Shown here: in pieces, positions 16,464-24,920 of the stretch
How positions within the stretch are numbered: the stretch's first letter is position 1
Layout: each line of letters opens with the position of its first letter
Assembly: GCA_964484195.1 (NCBI GenBank)
Contig: CAZAER010000001.1
Span: 1,054,001 to 1,118,000, forward strand
Reading direction: 5' to 3'
Origin: JALHOP01 sp964484195
GTDB taxonomy: Bacteria; Myxococcota; XYA12-FULL-58-9; JALHOP01
Length of the DNA stretch: 64,000 nt
The notes under the pieces: model-generated
What the model saw: the letters and a program-made list of their open reading frames with translations, nothing else
What the model was told of the DNA's origin: nothing
The model's database searches: none
Position numbers and translations under genes: made by a program

Positions 16464-19424
16464 ATGCACGAGTTGTTTCAGAACATTCGCCGCCGTTGCT
16501 CTCATGCAAACTGGTCGCGCGCTTCCCAGCTGGTCCGCAAAGGGGCCGTCGAGCCCGTCAAGAGCGACGAGGAGAGCGCCGCCTACGAAGTGCGCGCCCG
16601 TGGTGGCCGCGATACCTCGACCGCTACCCTCTTCTTCCAGCGTGGCGACTGGGCCTGCGAGTGCCCGAGCTCCGAAGAAGTCTGCACCCACGTCGCCGCT
16701 GCCAGCATCTTCTGGAACAGCGCCAATCGTCCCGATGCCAACAAGGCGCGCACGCCCGGTCACGTCGGCTACCGCCTGTCGCGTGTCGAGGGCCGTCTCG
16801 CTCTGAAGCGCGTCATCGTCCAGGGCCGACGCGAGACGCCGCTGACCGGCCCGATGGCCGACGCTCAGCAACAAGACGGCATCCCGCAGTTCATCGCCAC
16901 GCCGCAAGACCGACAGCTCGAGCTCCTACTGGGCTCGGCGGGCGGCCCCATCCAGCAGAACATGATGGTCAAGGCGCTCGAGGCGCTATCGACCGTGCCC
17001 GACCTCGCCTACGGCGGCCGTCCCGCGAAGATCGGCAAGCCGTCCGCCGGCATCTGCGTGCGTGTCGAAGAGTGTGGCCTGGGCTTCCGCATGCGCCTCG
17101 AGCAAGATCCGTTGGTCAACGAAGTCTTCCAAAACGGAGCACTTCGTCGCGGTGTGAAGTTCGTAGCGATGACGCCGCACAATCTCGGCGAGCGCATGTT
17201 CTATCAGCTGCGCACCGGCAAGATTTACGAGAAGGACGAGATCGGTACGCTGGTCGGCGAGATTCTGCCGGAGCTCGAGCTCAAAATCCCGGTCCACATC
17301 GACACCAAGAAGCTCCCGGCGCGCTCGACCAACTTGCGCCCGCGCGTGCACGTCACCACCACGAACGAAGACGGTGACCGCTTGGGCGTACTGGCCGACA
17401 TCGTCTACGGCGACCCGCCGAAGGCGCGCGTCGACGGCGAGCGCTTGACCCTCGTCGGTGACGCGGCGGCACCAGTGCGCGACCTCGCCGCCGAAAAACG
17501 TTTGGCCCGCGACATCGCTACGACCTTCGAGGTGAACCCAGGCGAGAAGCGCGTCTTCAGCGAGCTGCGCGCCATCTCGCTCGCGGCGCGCCTCATGCAC
17601 TCGCCCCCCGAAGAGGTCACCATCGTCGGTGACGCACATCAGCGCTTCTTCGACGTCGGCACGCTCGATCCCGAGATCGAGATGAAGAAGAACGGCGACG
17701 TCGAGATCTGGTTCGAGATCAAAGACCGCGAAGGCGGCGGCGGACGCATGGGCGCAGGGCGCGGTGTCGATGCCGCGGTGCTGCTGCGTGCCTGGCAGAG
17801 CGGCGCCACCATGGTCCCGCTCACCGATGGCGGCTTCGGCCGCATCCCATCCGATTGGCTGGCGCGTTACGGCCACCGCGTGCGCGACTTCATCGCCGCG
17901 CGTGAAGCCATGGACGCCGAAGGCAACAAGGCGCCCAAAGAAATGCGCTACGCCCTGTCGGCGGCGCTCTTGAAATCGCTCGACCGCCCGGTGCCGCCGA
18001 AGTTCGATCGCCTGCGTCTCATCGTCGAAGACTTCGACGGCATCCCCAAGGCCAAGCTCCCGAAGCTCGCTGGCGAGGGCAAGCTGCGTGACTACCAGCG
18101 CCAAGGCGTCGACTGGCTGTCGTTCTTGCGCGAAGCCGAGCTCGGCGCCCTGCTCGCCGACGACATGGGTCTCGGTAAAACGCTTCAGACGCTGTGCACC
18201 TTCTCGGGCCGCGTCCTCGTGGTGGCTCCGACCTCGGTGCTCCATAACTGGGAATCGGAGCTCAAGCGCTTCCGTCCCAAGCTCATCGTCGACCGCTATC
18301 ACGGACCCGATCGCAAGATCGACGAAGACGCCGACGTCACCCTCACCACGTACGCCATCCTCCGTCTCGACCAGGAGAAGCTCGAGCAGATCGAGTGGGA
18401 CATGGCGGTGCTCGACGAAGCCCAAGCCATCAAGAATCCCACCAGTCAGGTCGCCAAAGCGGCCTACGCGCTGAAAGCCAAGTGGCGCGTCGCCCTCACG
18501 GGTACACCCGTCGAAAATCGCCTCGAAGACCTGTGGAGCCAGTTCCACTTCATCAATCGTGGTTTGCTCGGCGGCCGCAACGACTTCTACGAGCGCTACG
18601 TGAAGCCGATCTCGGCTGGCGACGAAGAAGCCGGCAAGCGCTTGCGCGAGCGCGTGCGCCCGTTCGTCTTGCGCCGCATGAAGAGCGAGGTCGCCAAGGA
18701 GCTGCCGCCCCGTACCGAGGTGGTGCTCAAGTGCGAGCTCGGTCAGGCGGAGCGCGAGGTGTACGACGCGGTTCGCGCGGCCACCAAGAAGGACGTGGTC
18801 AAGAAGCTCGCGGCGGGCGCAGGCACCCTCGCGGTGCTCGAAGCCCTGTTGCGTCTGCGCCAGGCGTCCTGCCACCCGGGCCTGCTCCCCGGCCAGGGCG
18901 CCCTCAAGGAGGGCTCGTCCGCGAAGCTCGACCTCCTGCGCGAGACCCTCGAAGAGGTCATCGCCGAAGGCCACAAGGCGCTGGTGTTCTCGCAGTGGAC
19001 CTCGCTCCTCGACCTGGTCGAGGTTCAGCTCAACGCCGCCAAGATCAACTTTGTCCGCTTGGACGGATCGACCACGGACCGCAAGGCGGTGGTGGACACC
19101 TTCCAGGCCGACAATGGTCCCAACGTCATGCTCATCTCGCTCAAGGCGGGCGGCACTGGCTTGAACCTGACGGCAGCCGACAACGTCTTCATGCTCGACC
19201 CGTGGTGGAACCCGGCGGTCGAGGACCAAGCCGCCGACCGCGCTCACCGCATCGGCCAGCTACGCCCGGTCATCGTGCACCGCTTGGTTGCCGAGGACAC
19301 TGTCGAAGAGCGCATCATCGCGCTGCAGCTCAAGAAGCGTGAGCTTGCCGAAGCGGCCATCGGCAAGGGCCGCGCCGCGGCTTCCGAGATCACCAAAGAA
19401 GAGCTGCTGGCACTCATCGAATGA
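16464..19424 (+). CDS. SNF2-family helicase with N-terminal SWIM zinc finger
   Basis: 986 residues. The SWIM finger is at about 63-85 (WACECPSSEEVCTHV, pattern CxC...CxH). A long middle region of unknown structure follows, then the SNF2 ATPase. Its motif I, LADDMGLGKT, is at about 563-573, the DEAQ box at about 650, and motif III LTGTPVENRLEDLW follows. The helicase C half has SQWTSLLDL, LKAGGTGLNLTAADNVF and DRAHRIGQ. Proteins of this build are DNA translocases that remodel protein-DNA complexes; bacterial RapA-like roles in transcription are possible. The start ATG follows an A-rich leader. A 226-base gap with no recognised gene separates it from czcA. Its stop overlaps the ATG of the next gene (ATGA at 19421). 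Confidence 0.9.
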   Translation: MHELFQNIRRRCSHANWSRASQLVRKGAVEPVKSDEESAAYEVRARGGRDTSTATLFFQRGDWACECPSSEEVCTHVAAASIFWNSANRPDANKARTPGHVGYRLSRVEGRLALKRVIVQGRRETPLTGPMADAQQQDGIPQFIATPQDRQLELLLGSAGGPIQQNMMVKALEALSTVPDLAYGGRPAKIGKPSAGICVRVEECGLGFRMRLEQDPLVNEVFQNGALRRGVKFVAMTPHNLGERMFYQLRTGKIYEKDEIGTLVGEILPELELKIPVHIDTKKLPARSTNLRPRVHVTTTNEDGDRLGVLADIVYGDPPKARVDGERLTLVGDAAAPVRDLAAEKRLARDIATTFEVNPGEKRVFSELRAISLAARLMHSPPEEVTIVGDAHQRFFDVGTLDPEIEMKKNGDVEIWFEIKDREGGGGRMGAGRGVDAAVLLRAWQSGATMVPLTDGGFGRIPSDWLARYGHRVRDFIAAREAMDAEGNKAPKEMRYALSAALLKSLDRPVPPKFDRLRLIVEDFDGIPKAKLPKLAGEGKLRDYQRQGVDWLSFLREAELGALLADDMGLGKTLQTLCTFSGRVLVVAPTSVLHNWESELKRFRPKLIVDRYHGPDRKIDEDADVTLTTYAILRLDQEKLEQIEWDMAVLDEAQAIKNPTSQVAKAAYALKAKWRVALTGTPVENRLEDLWSQFHFINRGLLGGRNDFYERYVKPISAGDEEAGKRLRERVRPFVLRRMKSEVAKELPPRTEVVLKCELGQAEREVYDAVRAATKKDVVKKLAAGAGTLAVLEALLRLRQASCHPGLLPGQGALKEGSSAKLDLLRETLEEVIAEGHKALVFSQWTSLLDLVEVQLNAAKINFVRLDGSTTDRKAVVDTFQADNGPNVMLISLKAGGTGLNLTAADNVFMLDPWWNPAVEDQAADRAHRIGQLRPVIVHRLVAEDTVEERIIALQLKKRELAEAAIGKGRAAASEITKEELLALIE

Positions 19425-20296
19425 TCCGCGACTCCTGGCTGCTCGTGACCGCTCTCGCGGTCTTCACCACCGCCTGTTTGAAGCGACAGGAGCCACCGCC
19501 GTTCTTGGATCCGGGCGCGAACACGCATCACAGCGACCAGGTCGGCGACGATATCGACTACGGCAATCAGCCCGAGCGCGTCGGTGGCGAGAGCGCCGGC
19601 GGCTACACGGGTGGCGGCAGCATCGGCGCCGGCTCCTCGCAAGGCAGCGGAGCCGGAGCCGGACAGAGCATCGACGAGGTCGAGCCGGGCACCGGTGGCA
19701 GTGGCTCGGCACCTTCGTTCAGCGGCACGCCGGGAACGGGCGTGGTTCAGCTCGTACGCAACGACATCGTCAAAGGACGCGAACAAGCACTGGCGGCGGC
19801 GTTGAAAGACGCGGTCACCAAGAAGTCGGCAGCGGATGGAGTTGGGTCCATTCCAGCGGACATGATGGCCAAGTTCCGCAAGTACGTGACGCGCTACAAG
19901 ATCATCCGCGAAGGCGCGACCGACGAAGGGAGCTACAAGCTCGACTTGGAAGCCGACATCGACACGTCGATGATTCGCGCCGACATCAGCGCCCGCGTCG
20001 GCGGCGGACCAGTCGGTCAGACTCTCGAGCTGCACGTCGCAAACGTCAGACGGGCGCGGGACTTGCGCGCTATCGCGAACATGTTGCGCGGGGACTCGCG
20101 CGTGAAGGAAGTGCGGCAGCAGAGCTACGCGAGGAATGCGGCGGTGCTCGAGGTGGACACGACGGGGATGGCCGAGGAGATTGCGGAGCTGGTGGCGCAG
20201 ACGATGTGCGAGGATGGGGTGACGGTTACGGTCGACGGCGTCAAAGAGCGCAGCATCAAGAGCACGATCGTGTTTCCGAAAGCCGAAGGCCGATAA
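19421..20296 (+). CDS. Lipoprotein with FlgT/LPP20-like domain
   Basis: 291 residues. The N-terminal signal ends in VFTTAC (Cys 20), a plausible though not textbook lipobox. A Gly/Ser-rich linker (about 40-105) leads to an alpha/beta region. EQALAAALKDAVTKKS, YVTRYKIIREGATDEGSYKLDLEADIDT and IRADISARVGG recall the N-terminal domain of FlgT and LPP20-type lipoproteins. A second alpha/beta module follows (VANVRRARDLRAIANMLRG). It is read with the SNF2 gene through an ATGA overlap, an odd pairing of an envelope protein with a DNA motor. The stop codon lies inside the left arm of the inverted repeat that begins at 20292. Domain naming is by resemblance. Confidence 0.6.
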   Translation: MIRDSWLLVTALAVFTTACLKRQEPPPFLDPGANTHHSDQVGDDIDYGNQPERVGGESAGGYTGGGSIGAGSSQGSGAGAGQSIDEVEPGTGGSGSAPSFSGTPGTGVVQLVRNDIVKGREQALAAALKDAVTKKSAADGVGSIPADMMAKFRKYVTRYKIIREGATDEGSYKLDLEADIDTSMIRADISARVGGGPVGQTLELHVANVRRARDLRAIANMLRGDSRVKEVRQQSYARNAAVLEVDTTGMAEEIAELVAQTMCEDGVTVTVDGVKERSIKSTIVFPKAEGR

Positions 20297-20380
20297 GAAA
20301 AATAGGGACAGTCACCATTTTCCCTAGAGCCGACGTCGGTTGGACGATGGAAAATGGTGACTGTCCCTATTTTTCTTATC
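20292..20380. repeat. Perfect 32-bp inverted repeat with 25-nt spacer (REP/MITE-like hairpin)
   Basis: Left arm 20292-20323 and right arm 20349-20380 are exact reverse complements over 32 bases. Both arms contain AATAGGGACAGTCACCATTT or its complement. The spacer holds a second palindrome, CCGACGTCGG, at 20330-20339. The left arm includes the TAA of the lipoprotein gene. The transcript would fold into a very stable hairpin that could end transcription upstream of the riboswitch. The arms are AT-richer than the surroundings, which suggests insertion. The motif resembles dispersed GGGACAGTCACC hairpins I recall from other genomes, some linked to REP-associated transposases; no transposase lies nearby. 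Confidence 0.75.
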
Positions 20381-20400
20381 CGATTGCCGATTCCAAGCCA

Positions 20401-20616
20401 CTGTGGCAGATGCGCCCCCGCGTGGTGCCTTTGAGGCTTTCCAAAGCCCCAAAGGCTCAAAAGGGAACCCGGTGTGATTCCGGGACTGCCCCGCAGCGGT
20501 AAGCGAGAACGACCTCCGCTAGATGCACTGGGTGAATAGCCCGGGAAGCAGCGGATAGTAGGCGCGTCCGAGGGAAACCAAGGCGCACGGCTCGCGAGTC
20601 CGAAGACCTGCCACGG
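20401..20616 (+). ncRNA. Cobalamin (B12) riboswitch
   Basis: All class-defining blocks are present in order: the P1 5' strand GTGGCAG (20403-20409), GGTGCC (20424), AAAAGGGAACCCGGTGTGA, the B12 box CTGCCCCGCAGCGGTAAGCG near 20486-20506, then GCACTGGG, CCCGGGAAG, GCGAGTCCGAAGACCTGCC and the P1 3' strand CTGCCAC (20608-20614). The P1 arms pair perfectly over seven bases. The element precedes only the gene starting at 20687/20696, since the genes after it lie on the other strand. No Shine-Dalgarno sequence is seen before that gene, so control may be at initiation or by an early terminator; the expression platform is not resolved. Confidence 0.93.
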
Positions 20617-20695
20617 CTCCTGTTGTGCTCGATTCTTCGCCGCGTGGGACGGCTAAGAGGTTCTCCCCAGTGCCGACTCGCCCCGAGTGTCCGCG

Positions 20696-22390
20696 ATGAG
20701 CGGCGCTCTCCTCGCCATCACGATCACCCTCTCCTCCTCCGCTTGGGTCGAGATCCGTACCGGCCAGCCCGCGAGCGACGACATCACCTACGCGGGGTAT
20801 CCCGACGGCCCCGGCAAGCTGTGGGTCGGCACCAACGCCGGCGAGGTCTACCGCACCACCGATGACGGCGTGACCTGGGACTTCGTCTTCGGGCCGCGCA
20901 GCTTCGACAACTTCATCGACCTGCGTCTGCGCACCCTGAGAGTCCCGACCTTGAACCTCGACCTCCTGCGTGATGCCCGCACCGATGTCCCGGTCCGCGA
21001 TCGCAGCGGCAGCACCCGCCGCGTGCTCGACCTCGCGGGTCAGGCGCGGACGCGACAGCGCGAGACTGGCGCTCAGGTCTTGGGCGCCATCGTTGCTCGA
21101 GACGTCCGCGATCCCGGAGACATCTTCCAGGTCGCCAAGTGCTTCGACTACGTCTTCATCACTGCCAAGAACGGCTTGTGGCGCGGCACCGCGCAGGCGC
21201 CGTGGCGCTTCGATCTGCTCCCGGTAGGCGGCGACCTCGGCGGTGGCAACGCTGTCTGGGTCTCGTGTGACACGAAGCGTCCCGGCCATCTCGTCGTCAC
21301 CACGCCCATCGGCACGATGCTAGAATCCGAGGACTTCGGGGAGACCTGGCACCCCTACACCGTGGTCTTCGAGCGCAACAGCCGCATCAGCTTCGCCATC
21401 TTCTTCGAAGGACGCATCATGTTGCTCGCCCAGGGACGCATCTACCGCGAGCGCGAGGACCGCCGCGGCTTCGAGCCGACATGCGAAGCGCAGGTCGATA
21501 TGGTCGACCCCAAAGCGACCTGGGTCTGGAATCGCCTCGGGCCCATCTTCGCGACCGGTATCGGCGGCGTCACTGTCTGCGATGGCGCTCGCATCAAGCG
21601 CTACCAGGGCGAGACCATGGCGCTGAACGAGATTTACTACTTCCAGACCCAGGGAGACATCGACGAGCACGTCATGGTCGTGACTCCCGACGACATCTAC
21701 GTCTCGCATGACCGCGGCGTCACCTTCGAGCACGAGTTCCGGAGACGCACGCAAAGTGCCATCGGCCTGGTGCTGGTCGACGACCTGTCCACTTTCGCGG
21801 ACACAACGGTATGGGCCGGCAACACCATATGGAAGCGCGTCGACGCCAAGCGCGGGCCGGCCTCGGGGACCTTCCTCGCCGAGCTCGAGCGCGATGCCCC
21901 TTTGGCGCTGGTCATCGACACGGTCTTGCGGCGCTACCAGCTCGACGGCGGCCAGATCGCGGCGCGCCGTGACGATGCGCGCCTGCAGGGCCTATTGCCG
22001 TTGGTGCGCGCATCGGTCGCTTATCGCGAAGGCGAGGCGTTCACGGTGCTGCGGGATCGGGTGGCGGTGGGGAACATCTTCTCCGACTACCTCGTCACCG
22101 CGTCCGCCCCGATGCGCGATGTCTGGACGGTCCTCCTCGTCTGGGACCTATCGGACATCCTGCGCTCGCGTAGCTCGACCGACCGCGGGTGGGCCGACGT
22201 TCAGAGGCTCCACCGCAACATCGCCTACGACATCGAGGATACGTATCTGCGCTGGATGCAGGCGAACGTCTCTCTAATGGACGCGAGCCTGGACACGTCG
22301 CAACGCGCCAGGCTCACGCTCTCTCGCCGCGAGGCCGCGGCCTATCTCGACTACATGACCGAGGGGCGATTCCCCATCTTCCAGCGCTGA
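20696..22390 (+). CDS. Secreted Asp-box (BNR) beta-propeller protein under B12 riboswitch
   Basis: About 564 residues. Start ATG 20696 (or GTG 20687) is limited by an in-frame TAA at 20654. A weak signal peptide (GALLAITITLSSSA) suggests export. Three Asp-boxes, RTTDDGVTW (about 54), ESEDFGETW (about 210) and SHDRGVTF (about 337), mark a BNR-type beta-propeller. The last ~170 residues are helical (LRSRSSTDRGWADVQRLHRNIAYDIED). No enzyme motif is seen. It is the only gene downstream of the cobalamin riboswitch, which suggests it is made when B12 is short. In Bacteroidetes a beta-propeller, BtuG, captures B12 at the cell surface; a comparable role here is an inference from context only. Its 3' end overlaps the convergent gene by 40 bases. 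Confidence 0.65.
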   Translation: MSGALLAITITLSSSAWVEIRTGQPASDDITYAGYPDGPGKLWVGTNAGEVYRTTDDGVTWDFVFGPRSFDNFIDLRLRTLRVPTLNLDLLRDARTDVPVRDRSGSTRRVLDLAGQARTRQRETGAQVLGAIVARDVRDPGDIFQVAKCFDYVFITAKNGLWRGTAQAPWRFDLLPVGGDLGGGNAVWVSCDTKRPGHLVVTTPIGTMLESEDFGETWHPYTVVFERNSRISFAIFFEGRIMLLAQGRIYREREDRRGFEPTCEAQVDMVDPKATWVWNRLGPIFATGIGGVTVCDGARIKRYQGETMALNEIYYFQTQGDIDEHVMVVTPDDIYVSHDRGVTFEHEFRRRTQSAIGLVLVDDLSTFADTTVWAGNTIWKRVDAKRGPASGTFLAELERDAPLALVIDTVLRRYQLDGGQIAARRDDARLQGLLPLVRASVAYREGEAFTVLRDRVAVGNIFSDYLVTASAPMRDVWTVLLVWDLSDILRSRSSTDRGWADVQRLHRNIAYDIEDTYLRWMQANVSLMDASLDTSQRARLTLSRREAAAYLDYMTEGRFPIFQR

Positions 22391-24891
22391 CCGGCGCGGC
22401 GGGCCGCCAGCAAGCTCAGGAGGACCAGCGCCGCGAGGCCGCTGTCACCACCGGTCGCCGAGCAACCGGAGCCGGCGGCGATGAAGCCGTCGAGCGTCTG
22501 GCCCGGGCTGACCGGCTCGGGGTCGGACGTCGGGTCCTCGACCACCGGCTCGTCGTCTACCGGCGGCGTGGGCACCGGGTCGTCCGTCGGCGGCGGGCTC
22601 GGGATCTCGTCGACGACGCAAGCACCGCTGACGTCGCAGCGCGGGAACGCATCGTCCAAGCAAGCGTGCTCGGTGCGCGAGCCGAAGTCACCGTCGCACG
22701 GCACACAGCTGTCGCTATCGACGTCGCACATCGGCGTGCTGCCTGCGCAAGCGGCGCTCGAGAGCACGGTGCACTGCACACAGACGTGGTCCATGGGGTC
22801 GCAGACGCCGCTGCCGCCACTGCATTGATCATCGGTGTTGCACTCGACGCAGACGCCGAGGTCGTCAGCGCAGATCTCCGAGCGGCAGACCGTGGCACCG
22901 TTGTTCGCGTCGCAAGGACCGCGACCAGTGTGGTAGCCGCACTTGTTGTCGATGGTGTCACAGACACCCGACTCGCAGACCAAAAGACCGACCAAGTCGT
23001 TGCAGAGGTCGAGGCCCAGCACCGACGGCAGCGGCGTGCCGTTCGGCAGCTTATGGATGCACACGCCGGCGCCGATATCGCAGAACGCATCCTGCGCGAC
23101 GCAGTCATCGTTCATCGTGCACTCGGGAGGCGCACCGCAGACACCTTCGACGCAAACTCCCGAGCGGCAGACGTCGCCCGCGTTCAGCTCGGTGCAGGTA
23201 CCGTTGCCGGGCAAGTAGCCGCAGCGGTTGTCGTCGTCGTCGCACACGCCGCTCTGGCAGATGGCGTCGCCGAGGCCGAGGACACACAGGCCGACGAGGG
23301 TCGGCACGTGGCCGGGGATGGTCGGGATGAGCTCGCCGTTCGGCAGCTTGTCGACGCACGAGAAGGTCAAAGTGCTGCACCACTCGGAAGCGGCGCAGTC
23401 GGCGTCGAGGACGCAGCCGCCAGCCGGCTTGCAGACGTCGCCGGTAGCGCTGCAGCTGCTCGAGCGGCAGACCAGCGGGTCGAGGACCGTGCAGGGGCCT
23501 TCACCGTTCGGCAAGCCGCACTTGCCGTCGGCGCCGCACTCACCCGAGGCGCAGACGATGGCCGCGTTGGTCTCGGTGCAGGTGCCGTCGACGGGCGGCA
23601 AGTGGTCGGGCTCGTACGGAATCGGCGCGCCGTTCGGGACCTTCGGACGGCAAGCACCGAGGTCGGCGCTGCAGTACTCGGTAGCGGTGCAATCGTCATC
23701 GTCGGTGCAAGACGGAGCCGCGGAGCAGAGATTCGTGTTGCTGTCGCAGTGACCCGAGCGGCAGACGATGCCAGCGGTCAGCTCGGTGCAGGGGCCTTCA
23801 CCGTCGGGATAGCCGCAGCGGTCGTCGCTCGCGCTGCACACGTTGCCGACGCAGATCGCCTGGGCAACGAGCTCGATGCACACGCCATCGAGCTCCGGAA
23901 TGTGGCCGGGCAAGGTCGGAAGCGGGTCACCGTTGGGGACCTGCGAGACGCAGGTGAAGGTCATCGAATCGCACCACTGCGACGCACCGCAGTCGTCGTC
24001 GCTGCCGCAGCCGCCGGTCGGCACGCAGACCGCACCATGCTCGCTGCACTCACCGGAGCGGCAGACCGCTTCGGCGTTGCTCGCGTCGCAGGGGCCGGCG
24101 CCGTTCGGATAACCGCAGGCGAAGTCGAGGCCGCACACGCCAGAGCGGCAGACACCCGCGGTCACGATGGAGCAGGTGCCGTGGCCGTTGGCGACACCGC
24201 AGCGATTGTCCGACGCGTCGCAAGCTCCGCTAGCGCAGACGAGGAGCGCGGCGTTGGCGTTGCAGACGCCGTCGAGCGTAACGCCGACATGGCTCGCATC
24301 GACCGGCATGGCGCCGCCGTTCGCGACCTTGGCGGTGCAGCTGTTGCTGGTCGTGTCACACCATTGACCGGGGCAGTCGAGGTCGGTCTCGCAGTAGCCC
24401 TCGATGGCGACGCACTCGGGCGGCGGATTGCTCCACAAGCCGTTGCCTTGGCAGGTGGTGCTCGACGTGCCCACCAAGGTGTAGCCGTCGACGCAGGCAT
24501 AGATGCGCGTCACACCGGTGATGGCGACCGAGACATCGACGATGCCGTGCTCGAGCAGCGACAAGCCGACGCACACCCCGGGGACGCACGCGTGCAGCAG
24601 GGAGTCGCAGTTCGGCGTGAGCCCGCCGCAGTCGGCGTTGTCACGACAACCGACGCAGTCACCACTCGAGCACCAGGGCTCGGCGGCGTTGCGCAGGAGG
24701 CACTCCACCGGGGTGAGGCAGGATCCGCACTGGTGAGTGAGGACGTTGCAGATGGGGTTGGTGTCCGGGCACTGAGCGCTCGTCGAGCAGCTCTGGGCGC
24801 GGGCTTCGGGTGCTACCGCAACCAGTGCGGCGGCCATGAGGCCAACCGCGGTCACGTAGCGACAGTATTGTTGAGTGTCATGAGAGAACAT
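22351..24891 (-). CDS. Cys-rich surface protein with sushi domain and MYXO-CTERM-like anchor
   Basis: 846 residues starting ATG 24891. The signal peptide is VGLMAAALVAVAPEARA. Short Cys-rich blocks follow, then a sushi/CCP-like domain (about 85-160: YACVDGYTLVGTSSTTCQ, then GLWSNPPPEC). Five tandem units of roughly 100 residues come next, beginning near 169, 300, 399, 495 and 594 (pattern DxDC...WCD...C...PNG...PGHxP...CxSGxC...CG...GxGPCT...VCRSGxC). A Pro/Asp-rich stalk precedes a MYXO-CTERM-like tail, GSGCSATGG plus a hydrophobic segment and RR, which predicts processing to an outer-membrane anchored form. It lies 29 bases downstream of the OmpA-like gene and is probably in its operon. An adhesin or receptor role is likely; the partner is unknown. 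Confidence 0.75.
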   Translation of the reverse strand: MFSHDTQQYCRYVTAVGLMAAALVAVAPEARAQSCSTSAQCPDTNPICNVLTHQCGSCLTPVECLLRNAAEPWCSSGDCVGCRDNADCGGLTPNCDSLLHACVPGVCVGLSLLEHGIVDVSVAITGVTRIYACVDGYTLVGTSSTTCQGNGLWSNPPPECVAIEGYCETDLDCPGQWCDTTSNSCTAKVANGGAMPVDASHVGVTLDGVCNANAALLVCASGACDASDNRCGVANGHGTCSIVTAGVCRSGVCGLDFACGYPNGAGPCDASNAEAVCRSGECSEHGAVCVPTGGCGSDDDCGASQWCDSMTFTCVSQVPNGDPLPTLPGHIPELDGVCIELVAQAICVGNVCSASDDRCGYPDGEGPCTELTAGIVCRSGHCDSNTNLCSAAPSCTDDDDCTATEYCSADLGACRPKVPNGAPIPYEPDHLPPVDGTCTETNAAIVCASGECGADGKCGLPNGEGPCTVLDPLVCRSSSCSATGDVCKPAGGCVLDADCAASEWCSTLTFSCVDKLPNGELIPTIPGHVPTLVGLCVLGLGDAICQSGVCDDDDNRCGYLPGNGTCTELNAGDVCRSGVCVEGVCGAPPECTMNDDCVAQDAFCDIGAGVCIHKLPNGTPLPSVLGLDLCNDLVGLLVCESGVCDTIDNKCGYHTGRGPCDANNGATVCRSEICADDLGVCVECNTDDQCSGGSGVCDPMDHVCVQCTVLSSAACAGSTPMCDVDSDSCVPCDGDFGSRTEHACLDDAFPRCDVSGACVVDEIPSPPPTDDPVPTPPVDDEPVVEDPTSDPEPVSPGQTLDGFIAAGSGCSATGGDSGLAALVLLSLLAARRAGQRWKMGNRPSVM

Positions 24892-24920
24892 AGTCGTGGG
24901 CTCCTCGATCCTTGGCTTCT

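Noticed and set aside
16986..19247. 753-codon open frame on the minus strand
   Set aside because: It mirrors the SNF2 helicase gene, whose motifs are unmistakable on the plus strand.
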